NCBI GenBank assembly: GCA_016748015.1 | Contig: JAAOMT010000523.1 | Coordinates: forward strand, 551,719-615,718 | Length of the DNA stretch: 64,000 nt | Direction of reading: 5' to 3' | Origin: Geosiphon pyriformis | Taxonomy: Eukaryota > Glomeromycota > Glomeromycetes > Archaeosporales > Geosiphonaceae | Shown here: in pieces, positions 11,140 to 22,494 of the stretch | Layout: each line of letters begins with the position of its first letter | Position numbering within the stretch: position 1 is the stretch's first letter | The notes under the pieces: generated by a model | What the model was told of the DNA's origin: nothing | Database searches by the model: none | Seen by the model: the letters and a program-made list of their open reading frames with translations, nothing else | Translations under genes and position numbers: made by a program

Positions 11140-12560
11140 TTTAAATTCCTTAATTTAATTTGCTGTACATTGTCTATGTTTTAATGACAATGATTGGTTT
11201 CAGATCTCATAATATATTTTCTGGTCTGATTAATGAAATTTGTATTCCTAGCTGAAGTACTGATAATAATAATTTCTGTTTTACATGATAAATTTTTAAC
11301 CAATTTCTATGCATTACTTTTTTTAAAATTCTGTCTTTCAATCGTAATTTGTAAGCTCCATTTCCTAAAGCTTCATGTATGTGGAATAGACTATTCCACT
11401 TTGGGTCAAACTTTCCACTCCACTGTTTTTCAGCTTTTGTACAATATAATAGTACTTGGTCTCCAATTTTAAATTCCATTAGTTGTTCTAATAGGCGATT
11501 ATTATGTTTTTTTTTTTGTCATTCTTGAACATAACTAATATTGTCAGCTGCTGTTCTTTGATTGTCTTCCAATATTTCTATTAGCTGATACATTCTTTGG
11601 TATAAGATAGCTTCAAAATTTTCTTTGTTGATTGTTTTTGTTGAGTATAATAGTATTATTTGTTCAATTAGTAACATAGTTTTTCTTTTATAGACTAGTT
11701 TAAATGGTGTGAACTAAGTTGTATTTTGTTTCAATGTTCAGTATACAAAGAGTACAGAAGATATAAATAAGTCTCATTCTTGTTTGTTTTCATGACTTAT
11801 TTTTGCTAGTGCTTTGCACAGTGTTTAGTTAAATTGTTCTATTAGTCCATTCATTTGTGGGTGGTATAGTGACGATAAGAATTGCTTTATTTCAAACTGT
11901 TGACTTAGTTCAGTTAGTGTATTATTAATGAAATGTGTTCCTTGATCAGATAATAATTCTTTCAGACATTCATGTTGGCAAATTAGGTCTTAATACACAA
12001 ATTTGGCTACTGTTTTGGCATCGGCCACTTAGATTGCTCTGGCTTTTGGCCATTTTGTAAGATAGTTTATGACTACAATAATGTAACAATTTTTTTTGAA
12101 TGTTATAAAGAGAGAACCAACCAAATCAATCCCAATTCTATTAAATGGATTTCCAACTGGAATGGGTTAAAGTGGTTTTGTTGTTCTGGCTCCTCTTTTT
12201 TGCTGACATAAGTTATAATTGAGCATGTATTCAAAAATGTCTTTGTATATTATTGGTCAATAGTATAAATTTAGGGTTTTTTTGAGGATAACATCTTTGT
12301 TAAAGTGTTTTGTGGTTGGATTAGAATACATACTGTGTAATATAGTTTCCTTTTCATTGTTCTTTATAACTCATTGTGGAGTGGGACAGTTTCAGTGTTC
12401 TCATCAATATAGTTGGTTGTCTTAAATAAAATAATTTTGGGCTTGTTTTTGTATGGTACTTTGTTTATGTTAAGATAATATCTCTTTGAAACATAGTGTT
12501 AATAGATACTAATGTAGTCGTTAATAAGTGAGTGTGTTTATGGGTCTGGGATTAGGTTTG
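11140..12560 (-). pseudogene. G3 integrase
   Basis: The C-terminal domain (11207-11479) shows MEFKIGDQVLLYCTKAEKQW and KWNSLFHIHEALGNGAYKLR. The DDE core lies in about 11800-12180 on the minus strand, with a readable LSDQGTHFIN equivalent near 11940 and a GIDLVG equivalent near 12120. The zinc domain lies around 12180-12360. Several frameshifts and stops. Confidence 0.78.
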
Positions 12561-12599
12561 TGGCATCTTCAACAAACTGTTAGCATTGGTGTTCTTGGA

Positions 12600-13010
12600 T
12601 TCTTCTTTGTAATAGACTTTAAGTGGGAATTGCTGCAAATAAGTACTTCATCTTGCATATTTTTCTTTCAGTTATGGGTTATTGAGTAACCAAATAAGTC
12701 TTTTATGATCTGTATATAGATCAAATAGTTGACTGAGATGGTGTTTCCACGTTTGTACTGTCCAATAGATGGCAAGACATTCTAGATCTATTGTGCTGTA
12801 GATTTTTTTAGCTGGATTTGTGCTATGACTAGCATATGTAATTGAATGTTCTCTGTCATCTGGTTTTATTTGTAACATGATGGCTCCTAGTGTGTTCTTT
12901 GAGGCATCTGTAGCAACAATGAAATGTTTAGTAAAATTGGAGTAGATTAATATTGGGGATGTAATCAATCACTGCTTAAGATAGTTGAAGACTTTTTGTT
13001 GATCTTTCTT
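12600..13010 (-). pseudogene. G3 RNase H
   Basis: The minus-strand ORF 12672-12968 reads FIVATDASKNTLGAIMLQ, then HSITYASHSTNPAKKIYST, LECLAIYW and LYTDHKRL, the standard Gypsy RNase H segments with the first and later catalytic Asp. It lies directly after RT on the same strand. Confidence 0.85.
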
Positions 13011-13960
13011 TTACAGATATGGCACATATTTGAACAACAAGTGGTGAAGAAGTTTTGCAATAGCTGAAATCCCTTTGACAAATTGGCAGTAGTATTTTGT
13101 CAATCCTAAAAATTCTTATAACTTTTGAAAGTTGATTGGAGCTGAGAAATCTTTAACTTTTTGGATCTTATCTAGATTGGATTTGACTCTGTCTTTGCTA
13201 ATTACATGTTCTAGGAATTTCAACTTGGTTTTCCCAAAGAAACATTTCTTAGGATTGAGTTTTAATCTGGCATTTTAAAGGCATTCAAAGACTTGTTAAA
13301 GATGGAGCAAATAATCATCAAATGTTTTAGAGAATATGTTTGTGTTATTTAAATAAACTATAACTGATTTCCAAAAAATTTCTTTGTACACAGCATCTAT
13401 AAAACATTAGAATGTGGCAAGAACATTGCAGAGTCTAAAAAGCATTACATTGAACTTGAAGTTTCTATCTTGAGTGGTAAATACTGTTTTTCCTTTATCT
13501 TTTGGATCCATTTCGACTTGTTAATATCTGCTGGCTAGGTCTAATAATAAAAACCATTTCTTTTTTCCTAGATTGTTCAAGATTTTTTGGATGAAGGAAG
13601 TGAGATAACTATCTTCTTGGGTAACACTATTTAATTTTTGGTAATCTATGCAAAATTATATCTTTCCATTTTTCTTAGTGACCAAGACTATTGGGAAAGA
13701 CCAAGAGCTTAATTATTTCTTAATTAAGCTGTTATTAAGTATTCATTGGACTTCTTGTTTGATAAGATTGTCACCAGATAGAAGTATTTAGTAAGCCTAT
13801 TGTTTAATAGATTGAATGTTTCCCATATTAATCTGATGCTTTACAATGTTGGTATGTTCAAACTCATTTTCACTTGCAAAGACATCAGCATATTAATTTA
13901 AAAAAATCTTGAGTTGTATTTGCTGCAAAATACTTAAGTTTCCAAGATTCAATTTATTGA
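13010..13960 (-). pseudogene. G3 reverse transcriptase
   Basis: A minus-strand RT with a DYQKLN equivalent near 13640, an MLFRLCNVLAT-like primer region, and the catalytic box at 13344-13355 reading Y-L-N-N (both Asp replaced by Asn, GAT/GAC to AAT/AAC). KCFFGKTKLKFLEH follows on the C-terminal side. Catalytically dead as read. Confidence 0.82.
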
Positions 13961-14336
13961 TCTCTTCTAACATTAACAAGTAACTTTTTTTTGGCAAGTT
14001 TTATACTTATAAGGTAATATTGCAAAATAAGAATAGCTGTGCAAAATCTGGAATGGGCTGGGGTTTTTCAGAATATTGGATGTCTGGTGAGATGAAACCA
14101 ATGAAAGTCTCTTCAGAGATTTCAATTACACCTTTATGGGGTTGTGGATGGGGATTTTGAAGTGTTTATAAACTTTAATCAGTAGATATAAGTTAGTAAC
14201 ATCAGCTAGGGAACAGATTTCAGGTTCAGCTTCAAATAACAGGGCTTAATCTTGGATTTTTTGATTCATCTTGAGGATGTATTGTCAATAAGAAGGGATG
14301 GAAATAACTGTGTTGGTATAAATAAGTTTTATCTGG
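13960..14336 (-). pseudogene. G3 dUTPase C-terminal extension (truncated)
   Basis: The minus-strand reading gives ALLFEAEPEICSLAD, NLYLLIK, IPIHNPIKV and a QPIPDFA-like end. These align in order with the stretch after dUTPase motif 5 in G1a (LFEAKATICKLEE … NLYIS … YNTIG … HIPDF). The dUTPase core itself is lost where G1b begins at 14337. Confidence 0.65.
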
Positions 14337-15174
14337 TATTACAGGTGATTATTTGGGGTCTCAAATCAAATAACAAACCCGTAACTTGGTGCTGGATTGA
14401 TATTTTGGCATTGATTTCTGAAGATTCTGTTGATTTGAAGGTTTTGTTGTGGAGATCTTTGTATAATAGACAGAGATTCAGTTGTTGTTTTAGTAGCCTC
14501 CTGGAATCACAATTCTGTCGAATTTTTTTTTAGTGTGGTAGCTGGTAATTCTCTTGGTAAGCTATTCTTAAATCTATGAGTGTTCTATCCTTGTTTTATG
14601 GGTTTTTTACCAGTCTCTATGACATCTGTATTCCAGTGCTTAATTTTTTAATCAATTAGTAAATAATATCAAAGAAAATAAAAAAAAATAAAAAATAAGA
14701 AATAAGCCAAGGCAATAATGGTTAGTATCCTGTCAATAACCATGATCAAAAGCTATTGTTCTAGTGTGATTAAGTATCAATTACTATCAACATAAAGTGT
14801 TGATAGTAGAGAGTAGATTTGAGATAAAAAATAATTATTTATTGATATTTGTGAGTTAAAAAATCACTTAGATCAAATTTAAACTGAGAGGTCTGTTTTT
14901 TTTTATTTTTAATGCTACCACTATATATACATAATTGAAATTTCTCAATTCCTCAATACTTTACACCAGAAATTCTAGAATTTCTGGAATTTTGCAATTC
15001 TTTTGAGAAAAATTTTGGAATTCTGGAATCCTGCAATTCTTTGTATAAGAATCTTGAAATTCCTGAAATTCTGCAATTTCTCTGAAAAAAATCCTGAAAT
15101 TCCATATTTTACTACAGTTACTTCTGATTGACTAATTTATATGTTAATTTACTTTCTATATTCTATAAGTAACA
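14337..15174 (-). repeat. G1b 3' LTR
   Basis: 838 bp. On the minus strand it starts TGTTACTTATAGAA and ends near CACCTGTAATA. The R-U5 side matches other G1 LTRs (the GGTCTCAAATCAAATAACAA block). Its U3 array is of a different kind (see 14925-15115). It has inserted into G3, whose reading stops at 14336. Confidence 0.87.
14925..15115 (-). promoter_or_regulatory. U3 array and TATA box of G1b LTR, different repeat type
   Basis: TATATATA lies at about 14932-14939 on the minus-strand promoter. Upstream of it (15115 down to 14945) are four or so units built on GGAATTCTGCAATTC, with palindromes such as GAAATTCTAGAATTTC. The ATTGCTYAGCAAT palindrome of the other G1 LTRs is absent. Confidence 0.6.
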
Positions 15175-15188
15175 TTATTTTCTTCTCT

Positions 15189-15807
15189 TTAATATTAAGC
15201 TCCATCAAGATCTCCTAATTCTAATTCTCTGTCTTTAAGTATTTTTTGAACTTTTTTTCAAGAATTACTTGTGCTATCTTGTTCTGTAATTTTTCAAATT
15301 AAATATTTGTTATTTTTCCCATTTGGTTAATGGTAATGAAGTTTATTTCTGGATTGAGTAAGATTTCTGAAATTCAGTGTGTAGCCAATAAATGGCTTTT
15401 GCTTGTATGGTTAAATTGTTCTTCCTCATAAATTGTTTCAGTTGTTGCAGTATTGTTGTGTCAAATAATTATTTTGTCTTATTCATATACAAGCTCTGAA
15501 TGTTCAAGTGTCATCCCAAATAAAAGTAACAAAAGTTTTTTGGAAATTGTTGTATCTACCAATTCCAAGTTTCTATAGTCAATTCTTGATATTGGGTGAT
15601 TTTTGATTGTGTTTCTATTGCCAATTTTACTTTTGTAATTATTTTGTTCATAGTATTCTCTGTTTTTCTCTGTATTTTATTTTATGGTTTTTTTCTGGTG
15701 TTTGTGTATTTGATAGTTTGTTGGTTGATTGTGATTTCCATCTCTTGTTGTTGTATTAGTTAAAAAAATTGTTGTGCTAGTGAGTGAATGTTGTTAGTAA
15801 TCTCCAT
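15189..15807 (-). pseudogene. G1b accessory ORF
   Basis: The ATG at 15805-15807 (minus strand) starts MEITNNIHSLAQQFF. Later segments include CYFYLG, NKTK, and a LYTEF/LHTEFQ-like helix. The end is DGA-stop-Y before 15189. It is homologous to 6992-7648, with a net frameshift and several stops. The TIETWNW segment corresponds to KENWKQ in G1a. Confidence 0.62.
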
Positions 15808-15879
15808 TTTTCTGCTGTTTTTTTATTGCATATCCTGTGTTTTTATATATTTTTTTGGTTGTTCAATTTTATGTGTTTG

Positions 15880-17280
15880 GTTCAATGATTATAATTGGTT
15901 TTAGATCTTGTGAAATTTTATCTGGTTTGACTAGTATTCTTTGTACTCCTAATTGTGGAATATTAATGATAGATAATAATACTATATGGTGATATTGTTT
16001 TAGTTAATTACCATATGCTGCTTTGGTTAAGATTTTGTTGTTTAACTTTAATTTATAAGCTTCATTTCTAAGAATTTCTTCTATGTAAAATGGTCTGTCC
16101 CATTTGGGGTCAAATTTTTCATTCCATTATTTTTCTGCTTTAGTACAATATAAAAGTACTTTGTCTCCAATATTGAATTCAACTGGTTTCTCTAGTAGTT
16201 GGTTATTATGTATTTTTTTTTGTTTTTTTTGTGACTTTTGGATGTTATCAGCTGCTCTTCACTGTGTGTTTTCTAGTGTCTTCATTAAGTCATATGTTCT
16301 TTTTAACAATGTTCTTTAAAAATTCTCTTCTGTTATTAATTCTGTTGAATATGTCTTGACTTCTATTTTAACTGATAATATTGCAGTTCTACTGTATATT
16401 AATTCAAATGGTGTTGTTTGTGTAGTGTTTTGTTTTATTGTCCAATAAGCAAATAATATTAATGGTATAATTAAATTCTATTTGTCCTGGTTTTCTTGGC
16501 TGATTTTTTTAATAGCTTCACACAATGTTCTATTAAACCTTTCAACTAACTCATTTGTTTATAGATAGTATAATAATGATAATGGTCTTTTTATTTCAAA
16601 TCTTTGACTTAATTCTGCCAATGTTCTATTTACAAAGTGAGTTTTTTGATCTGATAGTAGTTCTTTTGGACATTTGTGTCAACAGATCAAATCTTGATGA
16701 ATGAATTCAGCAATAGATTCTGCATTTGCTCTTTGAATGGCTTTTGCTTCTGGCCATTTAGTGATATAGTTTATGGCTACTGCAATATATTTGTTGTCTC
16801 TGCTGGTTATTGTTAATAGTTCGACTAAGTCAATTCCAATACAATCAAATAGTTGTCCCACTTTGATTGGTCTCAATAGTTCACTGGGTTTTGTTCCACT
16901 TTTTCTTTGACAAGCATTACAATTTTGAACATATTGAATAATGTCCAGATATATTGATGGCCAATAGTATCTTTTTCTGGTTTTTTCTATGGTTGCTTTT
17001 TTGTGAAAATGTCCTGCTGTTGGGTCTGAATACATGTTGAATAATATTGTCTCTTTTTTTAGTTTTGTGATTACTCTGGTTGATTGATCTAGATTTTTTT
17101 TGTTCTTTTAGTAAAGTATATTTTGATGGTTGATAAAATATTTTGATTGCTGTTTTATATTGTTTTGTTCTTTTTGAGATAATTTCTTCTTGAACAATTG
17201 GATATTTATATAATATTAGAGTTGTTGGTATTTTTGTATATTCATGTTTTGTTATATTTTTGGGTTTAAAATGTTTTTAG
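15880..17280 (-). pseudogene. G1b integrase
   Basis: The ORF at 16679-17035 covers the zinc domain and the start of the core: MYSDPTAGHFHKKAT (first His reads Tyr), YWPSIY, CNACQRKSG, KVGQLFDCIGIDLVELL, KWPEAKAIQRANAES. The D-35-E part lies in about 16510-16680 and the C-terminal FNIGDKVLLY region near 16170. Stops and indels break it elsewhere. Confidence 0.85.
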
Positions 17281-17760
17281 ATTTGTTTTATTTGTAACAA
17301 TCTGTCAGCATTTCTGTTTTCTTTTCTTTTTTTATAATGTACTGTATAATTAAATAGTGAAAGTTCTATTTTTCATCTAACATGACAATTATCTACAAAT
17401 TCTTGTTTCTGAATTGAAATCAATCCTTTGTGATTGGTATATGCATCAAACTTTTAACTCAAGTATTTTTTCTATTTAATAACAGTCCAATAGATAGCTA
17501 AGTGTTCCAGTACTGGAGTTTTATAGTTTTTTTCTGCTGGACTTAAGCTTCTACTGACATAAGCTACTGGATGTTCTCTTCTATTTAGTTCTTTCTGCAA
17601 TAGTACTACTTCCAATGCTTGGTCTGATGTATTAGTGGTGATGATAAATGGTTTGCTGTGATTTGAATACATCAACACTGGAGCTTGAATAAGCTTTCTT
17701 TTCATTGTGTTGAATGCTTTTTGTTGAGCTTTTGTCCATTTATATTTTACATTCTTAGTT
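17280..17760 (-). pseudogene. G1b RNase H
   Basis: The minus-strand ORF 17472-17705 reads LMYSNHSKPFIITTNTSDQALEVVL (first catalytic Asp reads Asn) and [17 protein letters not shown], then LEHLAIYW. The rest, down to 17280, holds YTNHKGLISIQKQEFVDN and the NYTVHYKKRK segment before integrase. Confidence 0.85.
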
Positions 17761-18600
17761 TGTAAATGATGAAGTAGCTGAGCCAGTTTAGAAAAGTTTT
17801 TAATAAAATGGTAATAATATCCAGCAAATTCTAAGAAGCTCTTAGTTCTGTCAAGTTGGTTGGTATTAAAAAATTCTTTACTATTGTGATCTTATCTGGA
17901 TTCATTTTGATACCATCTTTGCTTACAACATGTCCCAAAAACTTGAGTTCTGTTTTTCCAAAGAAGTATTTGTTGGCATTTAGTTTCAATTCTGCTTGTC
18001 TAAGTCTTTCAAATACTTGTTGGAGATAATACAAATAATCATCAAATGTTTTTGAGAACATATTGGTGTTATCTAAGTATACGATTACTGATTTCTATAG
18101 TAGTCCAGTATAGACAATTTCCATAAGTCTTTGGAAAGTGGCTGGAGTATTTATCAAGCCAAATAGCATAACTTTGAATTCAAAATTCTTTTTTCATGTT
18201 GTAAAAACTGTTTTCTCTTTATCTTCTAGTTTCATGGCTACCTACCAATAACTGCTGTCTAAGTCCAAAGTTGAGAACCATTTTTTTCCTCCAAAAGCAT
18301 CAAACAGTTCTTGGATCTTTGAAATTGGGTAACTATCTCCTTTTGTTACTCCATTCAGTTTTCAGTAATCCACACAAAAGTGGATTTTTCTATTTTTCTT
18401 ATGGACTAGTACCATTGGTAATGACTATGGACTCATTGATGGCTGAATTAGCCTGTTGTCAAACATCTGATTGATTTCTTAACAAATAATCTTATGGCTA
18501 GCTAGTGGTATTCTGTATGCTCTCTGTTTAATTGGCATTGCATCTCCAGTTTTGATTTAATGTTAGATGATGTTAGTTCTGCCAAATTTGTTTTCACTGG
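17761..18600 (-). pseudogene. G1b reverse transcriptase
   Basis: Contains FCVDY, VTKGDSYP, DLDSSYW-like and FGLINTPATFQ segments, and the catalytic box at 18068-18079 reading Y-L-D-N. Then FSKTFDDYLYYLQQVFERLRQ, NKYFFGKTELKFLGHVVSKDG and NLTELRAS. Inactive by the second Asp-to-Asn change. Confidence 0.86.
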
Positions 18601-18699
18601 CAAAGATGTTATTGAAATTGTTGAGTAGTATTTTAAGTTGCATATGTTATAATGAGTCCTAAATTTTCCAAGTTCATCTGTTCCAATTGTTTTGGTTAA

Positions 18700-19530
18700 A
18701 GCAGATAACATTTTTTTCGTCCATATATAATTTAAGATGTGATATCTACATATCTACACAATTATAAAAAGTCTAGAATAGTATTTGGCAGTTGGTCTTC
18801 AATTTTGGTGGTTAAGTATCCAATAGTAGTTCTTTTTGGTATCTTGATGACATTTCCTGTGTTGTTGTAAATGGTGATTTTGATGTAACTGTAGTTCTTG
18901 ACTGGTATGTGTAGATTGACTAATCCAATTTCTCCTAATTCACAAAGTGTTACTTCTGCCTTAAAAATCTGAGCTTGGTCTTTTATTTTTCTTTTTATAA
19001 CTATTATGTACTGGTCATATGATGAAATGGAAATTGGTTGATAAGTGAAGATAATTTTTCCCTTGTCAATAATCTCTTCTTCTGCCATATTGACTAGTAT
19101 ATTTATTCTATCCATTAATTTGAATTCTTGTATCTCTCTTGTTGTTATCCCTAATTCTTCTTTGTTTTCCACTAATACTAATTAAGCTATTTTAACCAGA
19201 GACAGGAATATTGCCTATGTTATCTTTTTGTTTAGATCTATAATATATGTCTTTTCTGAGTTATTTTGTAGCATGGCAATGATATTTCCTACATATTTTG
19301 CATCAATTATTTCTCCCTTGATGTTGATTCCTTTTTTGGCTAAGCTACTCCTAAATACTAACTAAACTATTGTTGTTATTAGAATTTCCAGTGCTATTTT
19401 GAGATCAATGCAGGTGCATGAATGGGGTTCCAATTTGATGAGATCTTTTCTCAGATATCTTAGATCAAACTCTACATTAGTATTATGCACACGTTTTGGC
19501 ATAATAGTTTCATTATTATCACTAAACCAT
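18700..19530 (-). pseudogene. G1b dUTPase and C-terminal extension
   Basis: Motif 1 reads NVEFDLRYL, motif 2 FRSSLAKKG, motif 3 EIIDAKYVGNII (first Asp kept), motif 4 KKITQAIF, and motif 5 is decayed (EIQEFKLMD). The extension (18762-19000) matches G1a (FKAEVTLCELGE, NNTGNVIKIPKRT). The stop at about 19360 divides motif 1 from motif 2. Confidence 0.83.
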
Positions 19531-20121
19531 TTAAGTTTCTGTTTCTTAGTGAGATTAGGAAGTGCGATGTATGTTTTGGCACTTGAATCAGAGTTTGAAT
19601 TATCATAACTTTTGTGGTCATTTGGAACAGAGTTGGAACTATTATTTTTGTCATTATCATTGTCAGAGTTTGAATCAGAATTGAAAGTTGATTTTGATTT
19701 TAATGTGCAGCTGCTGATTGGTTCTTCTTCTTCCAAGATTGTGTAGATCATGCATGTTAAATTGTAAATGAGGTCACATTCATTACAATATTGGAAGTCA
19801 TATGGAATCAAACAATGGTCATATAGTCTTGTGTTTATTTCTTTTAAACATTGTTCTTGCTCTTTTCTTGTTGGTGCTAAGTTTTAATAGTGCTCATGAA
19901 ACTCTTCTGGACTTGTTTCTATGTTGAGAAAAACATCTGGATTTGGGATAAGTATGATGTCAACTGGTTTTGGGGGATTATTCTTAATTTCTAGAATTTT
20001 GCTGGGTATGGTTCCTTTGACTTTGGCATTTGCCATTTTCCAGATTTCATCTTTGTCATGTGAGTAGCCATTCAAGCAGGTTATTGCTTGGTGCCAGGCT
20101 GCAGTAATAGGAGTACTATGA
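19531..20121 (-). pseudogene. G1b Cys module B, acidic spacer and linker (truncated)
   Basis: Reads MANAKVKGTIPSKILEIKNN and EEFHEHY in the linker, then the module B remnant FQYCNECDLIYN, then SKSTFNSDSNSDND, an Asp/Asn/Ser-rich spacer before dUTPase. Module A is lost because G4x is inserted at 20122. Confidence 0.7.
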
Positions 20122-20995
20122 TGTTATGGTTTAAGAATTTAGCAAAAGAATTATAAAAATAATATAAACTATTCAATTATAATATAGCACAGTAATAATT
20201 TTAGAAAGGTAATAATTAACATAGTAGCAAAACATCATCTCGTAATAGTGGCAAGCACCAGTTCACAATAGCAGCCAACACCAATTGGTCATAGCAGCAA
20301 ACATCAGGTTAAAATATCAAAAAAAAAGCATTACAATGTGTTTTTTTGTAGAACTACAAACATGTATATATATAGTAGCTTTAATATTGAGAAAAGTTAA
20401 TTAAGTAATAAAAATCATAACTCATCAAGCAATAGATCCAATTTATTCAACAAACTCCACTTAAATCATACCTTTAAATTAAATATCCCAAAAAATCTTT
20501 AAATCAAAAAGAAATGAAAAAAAATATTTAAAACTGAATTATCACAACCCCAAAGTAGTAAGAAACTTACTTGTGTTAATTATTAAATAAAACTATCATT
20601 CATCAGTTGAATCCTTTGAAAGAATAATCCCTGATCAAGATTATTCACGTTGTTACTAATTGATAAAAGCTTTATTGTGAAAATTAAAAAAAGCACTAAA
20701 AGCCATTAACATTCTGTGTTTTTAAATTAGAGAAACACATCAGGCAATTGCAAGGATAGCCTCAAAGAAAACCCCAGACAGTGGGTAAATTTCAGTTCAG
20801 CCTCTAAAAAGGATTACATAAACATACACAACAATCAGGAATTGAGAAATAACTTACATCATGACATTAAAGAGAAAGCCTTCAGTATAACAGTAACATT
20901 ATCACACAAATAGAATTGAGGAACTCATAAGAGACTGATTGCAATTAAGATGGGATATCAGCAATTAAATATACTAAGAAAACCATTTCGTAACA
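20122..20995 (+). repeat. G4x 5' LTR
   Basis: 874 bp from TGTTATGGTTTAAGAATT to TTTCGTAACA, matching the minus-strand LTR at 54821-55616. U3 has an array built on CAATAGCAGCAAACACC-like units (20225-20330), then TATATATATA at about 20364. The flanking 4 bp on the left are ATGA; the partner flank is missing. Confidence 0.85.
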
Positions 20996-21014
20996 TTTGG
21001 TGAATCTTATGAGG
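20996..21014 (+). promoter_or_regulatory. G4x primer-binding site
   Basis: Directly after the LTR end TAACA comes TTTGGTGAATCTTATGAGG. TGG at the usual offset is what pairs with a tRNA CCA end. The G4y copy on the minus strand reads TTTAGTGAACTCTATGAGG. It differs from the TGGTGCTC site of G1 and G2, so a different tRNA is implied. Confidence 0.6.
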
Positions 21015-21077
21015 AAAGAAAATTAAAAAAGAAATAATAATTAGCAATAATTCATTGCTAAAAAAGAAAAGACAAAA

Positions 21078-22494
21078 GTGGTAACAAAAACTTCTAATCT
21101 TACTGTTCTTGAATTCTGCTATGCTATTTACACACAAAATCAAAGTGATCTTAGATTACCAGAAGGGTGTTGTCCAGCAGAATCTGCCCTCACTTATTAT
21201 ATCAATGCCAGAATAAATTATTATATAGGAAAAGAAGAAGAACTACACGACGCAAAACTTGAATTGTATAGAGAATTATCACAATATACTACAAAGAAAG
21301 TAGCAGTAATAGCCACAACTATTGTCAAAATCCATTGAGAAATTGAGCAATATGCCAATGAAAATTTTCTAATATCCACAGGAAACACTAGGGAACATGC
21401 CAACAAAACCAAAGAAAATTTAGAAACTAATCAGAAAAGTAACCAGCAAAAACTAGGAACATCTGCTCAAACACCAAAGAAAACTGTTACTCAATTAATA
21501 AAAAAACAATGTATTTATTCACCAGAAAATAAATCATACCATTTTTTACCAGAAAATAAAATACAAATTCTATTAGGAGCTGCATCATCATCAACATTAA
21601 CTTCACAAATGTCAAGAACTCCTAGTTATACTGATAAAATTAAACAATGTAACTGGAGAAACATACCAATTACAGAAAAATATTCATTGTTATTCCAAAA
21701 CTCTCTTTTTCAGCCAAAATTTGGAACAGGTTTTGAAAACCATGAAGAAAAGTCTGAATCAGAATCCGAAAAAGAGACCAGCAAAAAAACAATTACAAGA
21801 CCAGTTATTGGAACAAGCAGCCAGTCCAGAAACTAAAAAACTTATAATCAAGAAGAAGAACCGAATATAAGGAAAGCCACCTTTAAAAATGCTCAAGGAA
21901 ATATCATTCTACTTCCTTTTAGACCAATAAGTCCACCAGCAGAAAATGGTGACAAAATGATCACACCATATATTACAAGACTAACAGATTTTTCAAAAGA
22001 GGAAGAAGAAACGGACATGCACACATAGTTCAGAGAAGTGCAAAAAGCCATCCAGGCAAATAACTGGAGTGACCAAAGAGCAATTCAAACATTATCTTTC
22101 TTCCTGAAAGGCACAGTCGACTTGTAGTATCAAAGCCTGAAAACAAAACCCATGAGCTTCACTGAATTTAAAAATGCACTCCTGAAGTATTTTAGCAACC
22201 CAAACACCATAATCCAACTACAGAATGAATTCAATACTATCAAGCAAAGTACTGGTAAAACTGTCACCCAATACCTTGCTCGATTCAATTGAATTTGCCA
22301 TCAGATTGAAGTGATTGAACAAGGATACTACATTGATTTTCAGGTTTTAAATCAGTTTATTAGAGGATTAAAAAGCGGCATTTTAGGAAGAATATGCCCT
22401 GCCCACCCTAATTCTTTACCAGAAGCCATTACACTTGCCAGAGCTCTTGAATCAGCTGAGAAAGAAGCTAACCATAGTCAAATAATTAACATAG
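21078..22494 (+). pseudogene. G4x gag, truncated by G2a
   Basis: The N-terminal domain reads NLTVLEFCYAIYTQNQ, CPAESALTYYINARINYY, matching G4y (54553-54738). A charged Ser/Glu-rich stretch follows. The capsid-like domain (about 21990-22494) has LTDFSKEEEETDMHT, FFLKGTVDLWYQ-type residues, NTIKQSTGKTVTQYLARFN, FLNQFIRGLKSGILGR and EANHSQIINIV, where it stops at the G2a LTR. Only one frame is used, with stops at 21338, 22028, 22126 and 22292. The start position reads GTG-GTA where G4y reads GTG-ATG. Confidence 0.78.

Larger units (their letters stand above)
10343..14336 (-). mobile_element. Ty3/Gypsy element G3, internal region (3' half)
   Basis: From right to left on the minus strand: C-terminal dUTPase extension, RT, RNase H, integrase and accessory ORF, then the LTR at 9433-10342. 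The 5' half is absent because G1b is inserted at 14337. It is clearly diverged from G1 in protein sequence and in its U3 repeats. Confidence 0.85.
15175..20121 (-). mobile_element. Ty3/Gypsy element G1b, internal region truncated by G4x
   Basis: From right to left: Cys module B and acidic spacer, dUTPase, RT, RNase H, integrase, accessory ORF, then the LTR. Its protein readings are closest to G1a and G1c. It ends at 20121, in the linker between Cys modules A and B, where the G4x LTR begins. The 5' portion is not in the window. Confidence 0.88.
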
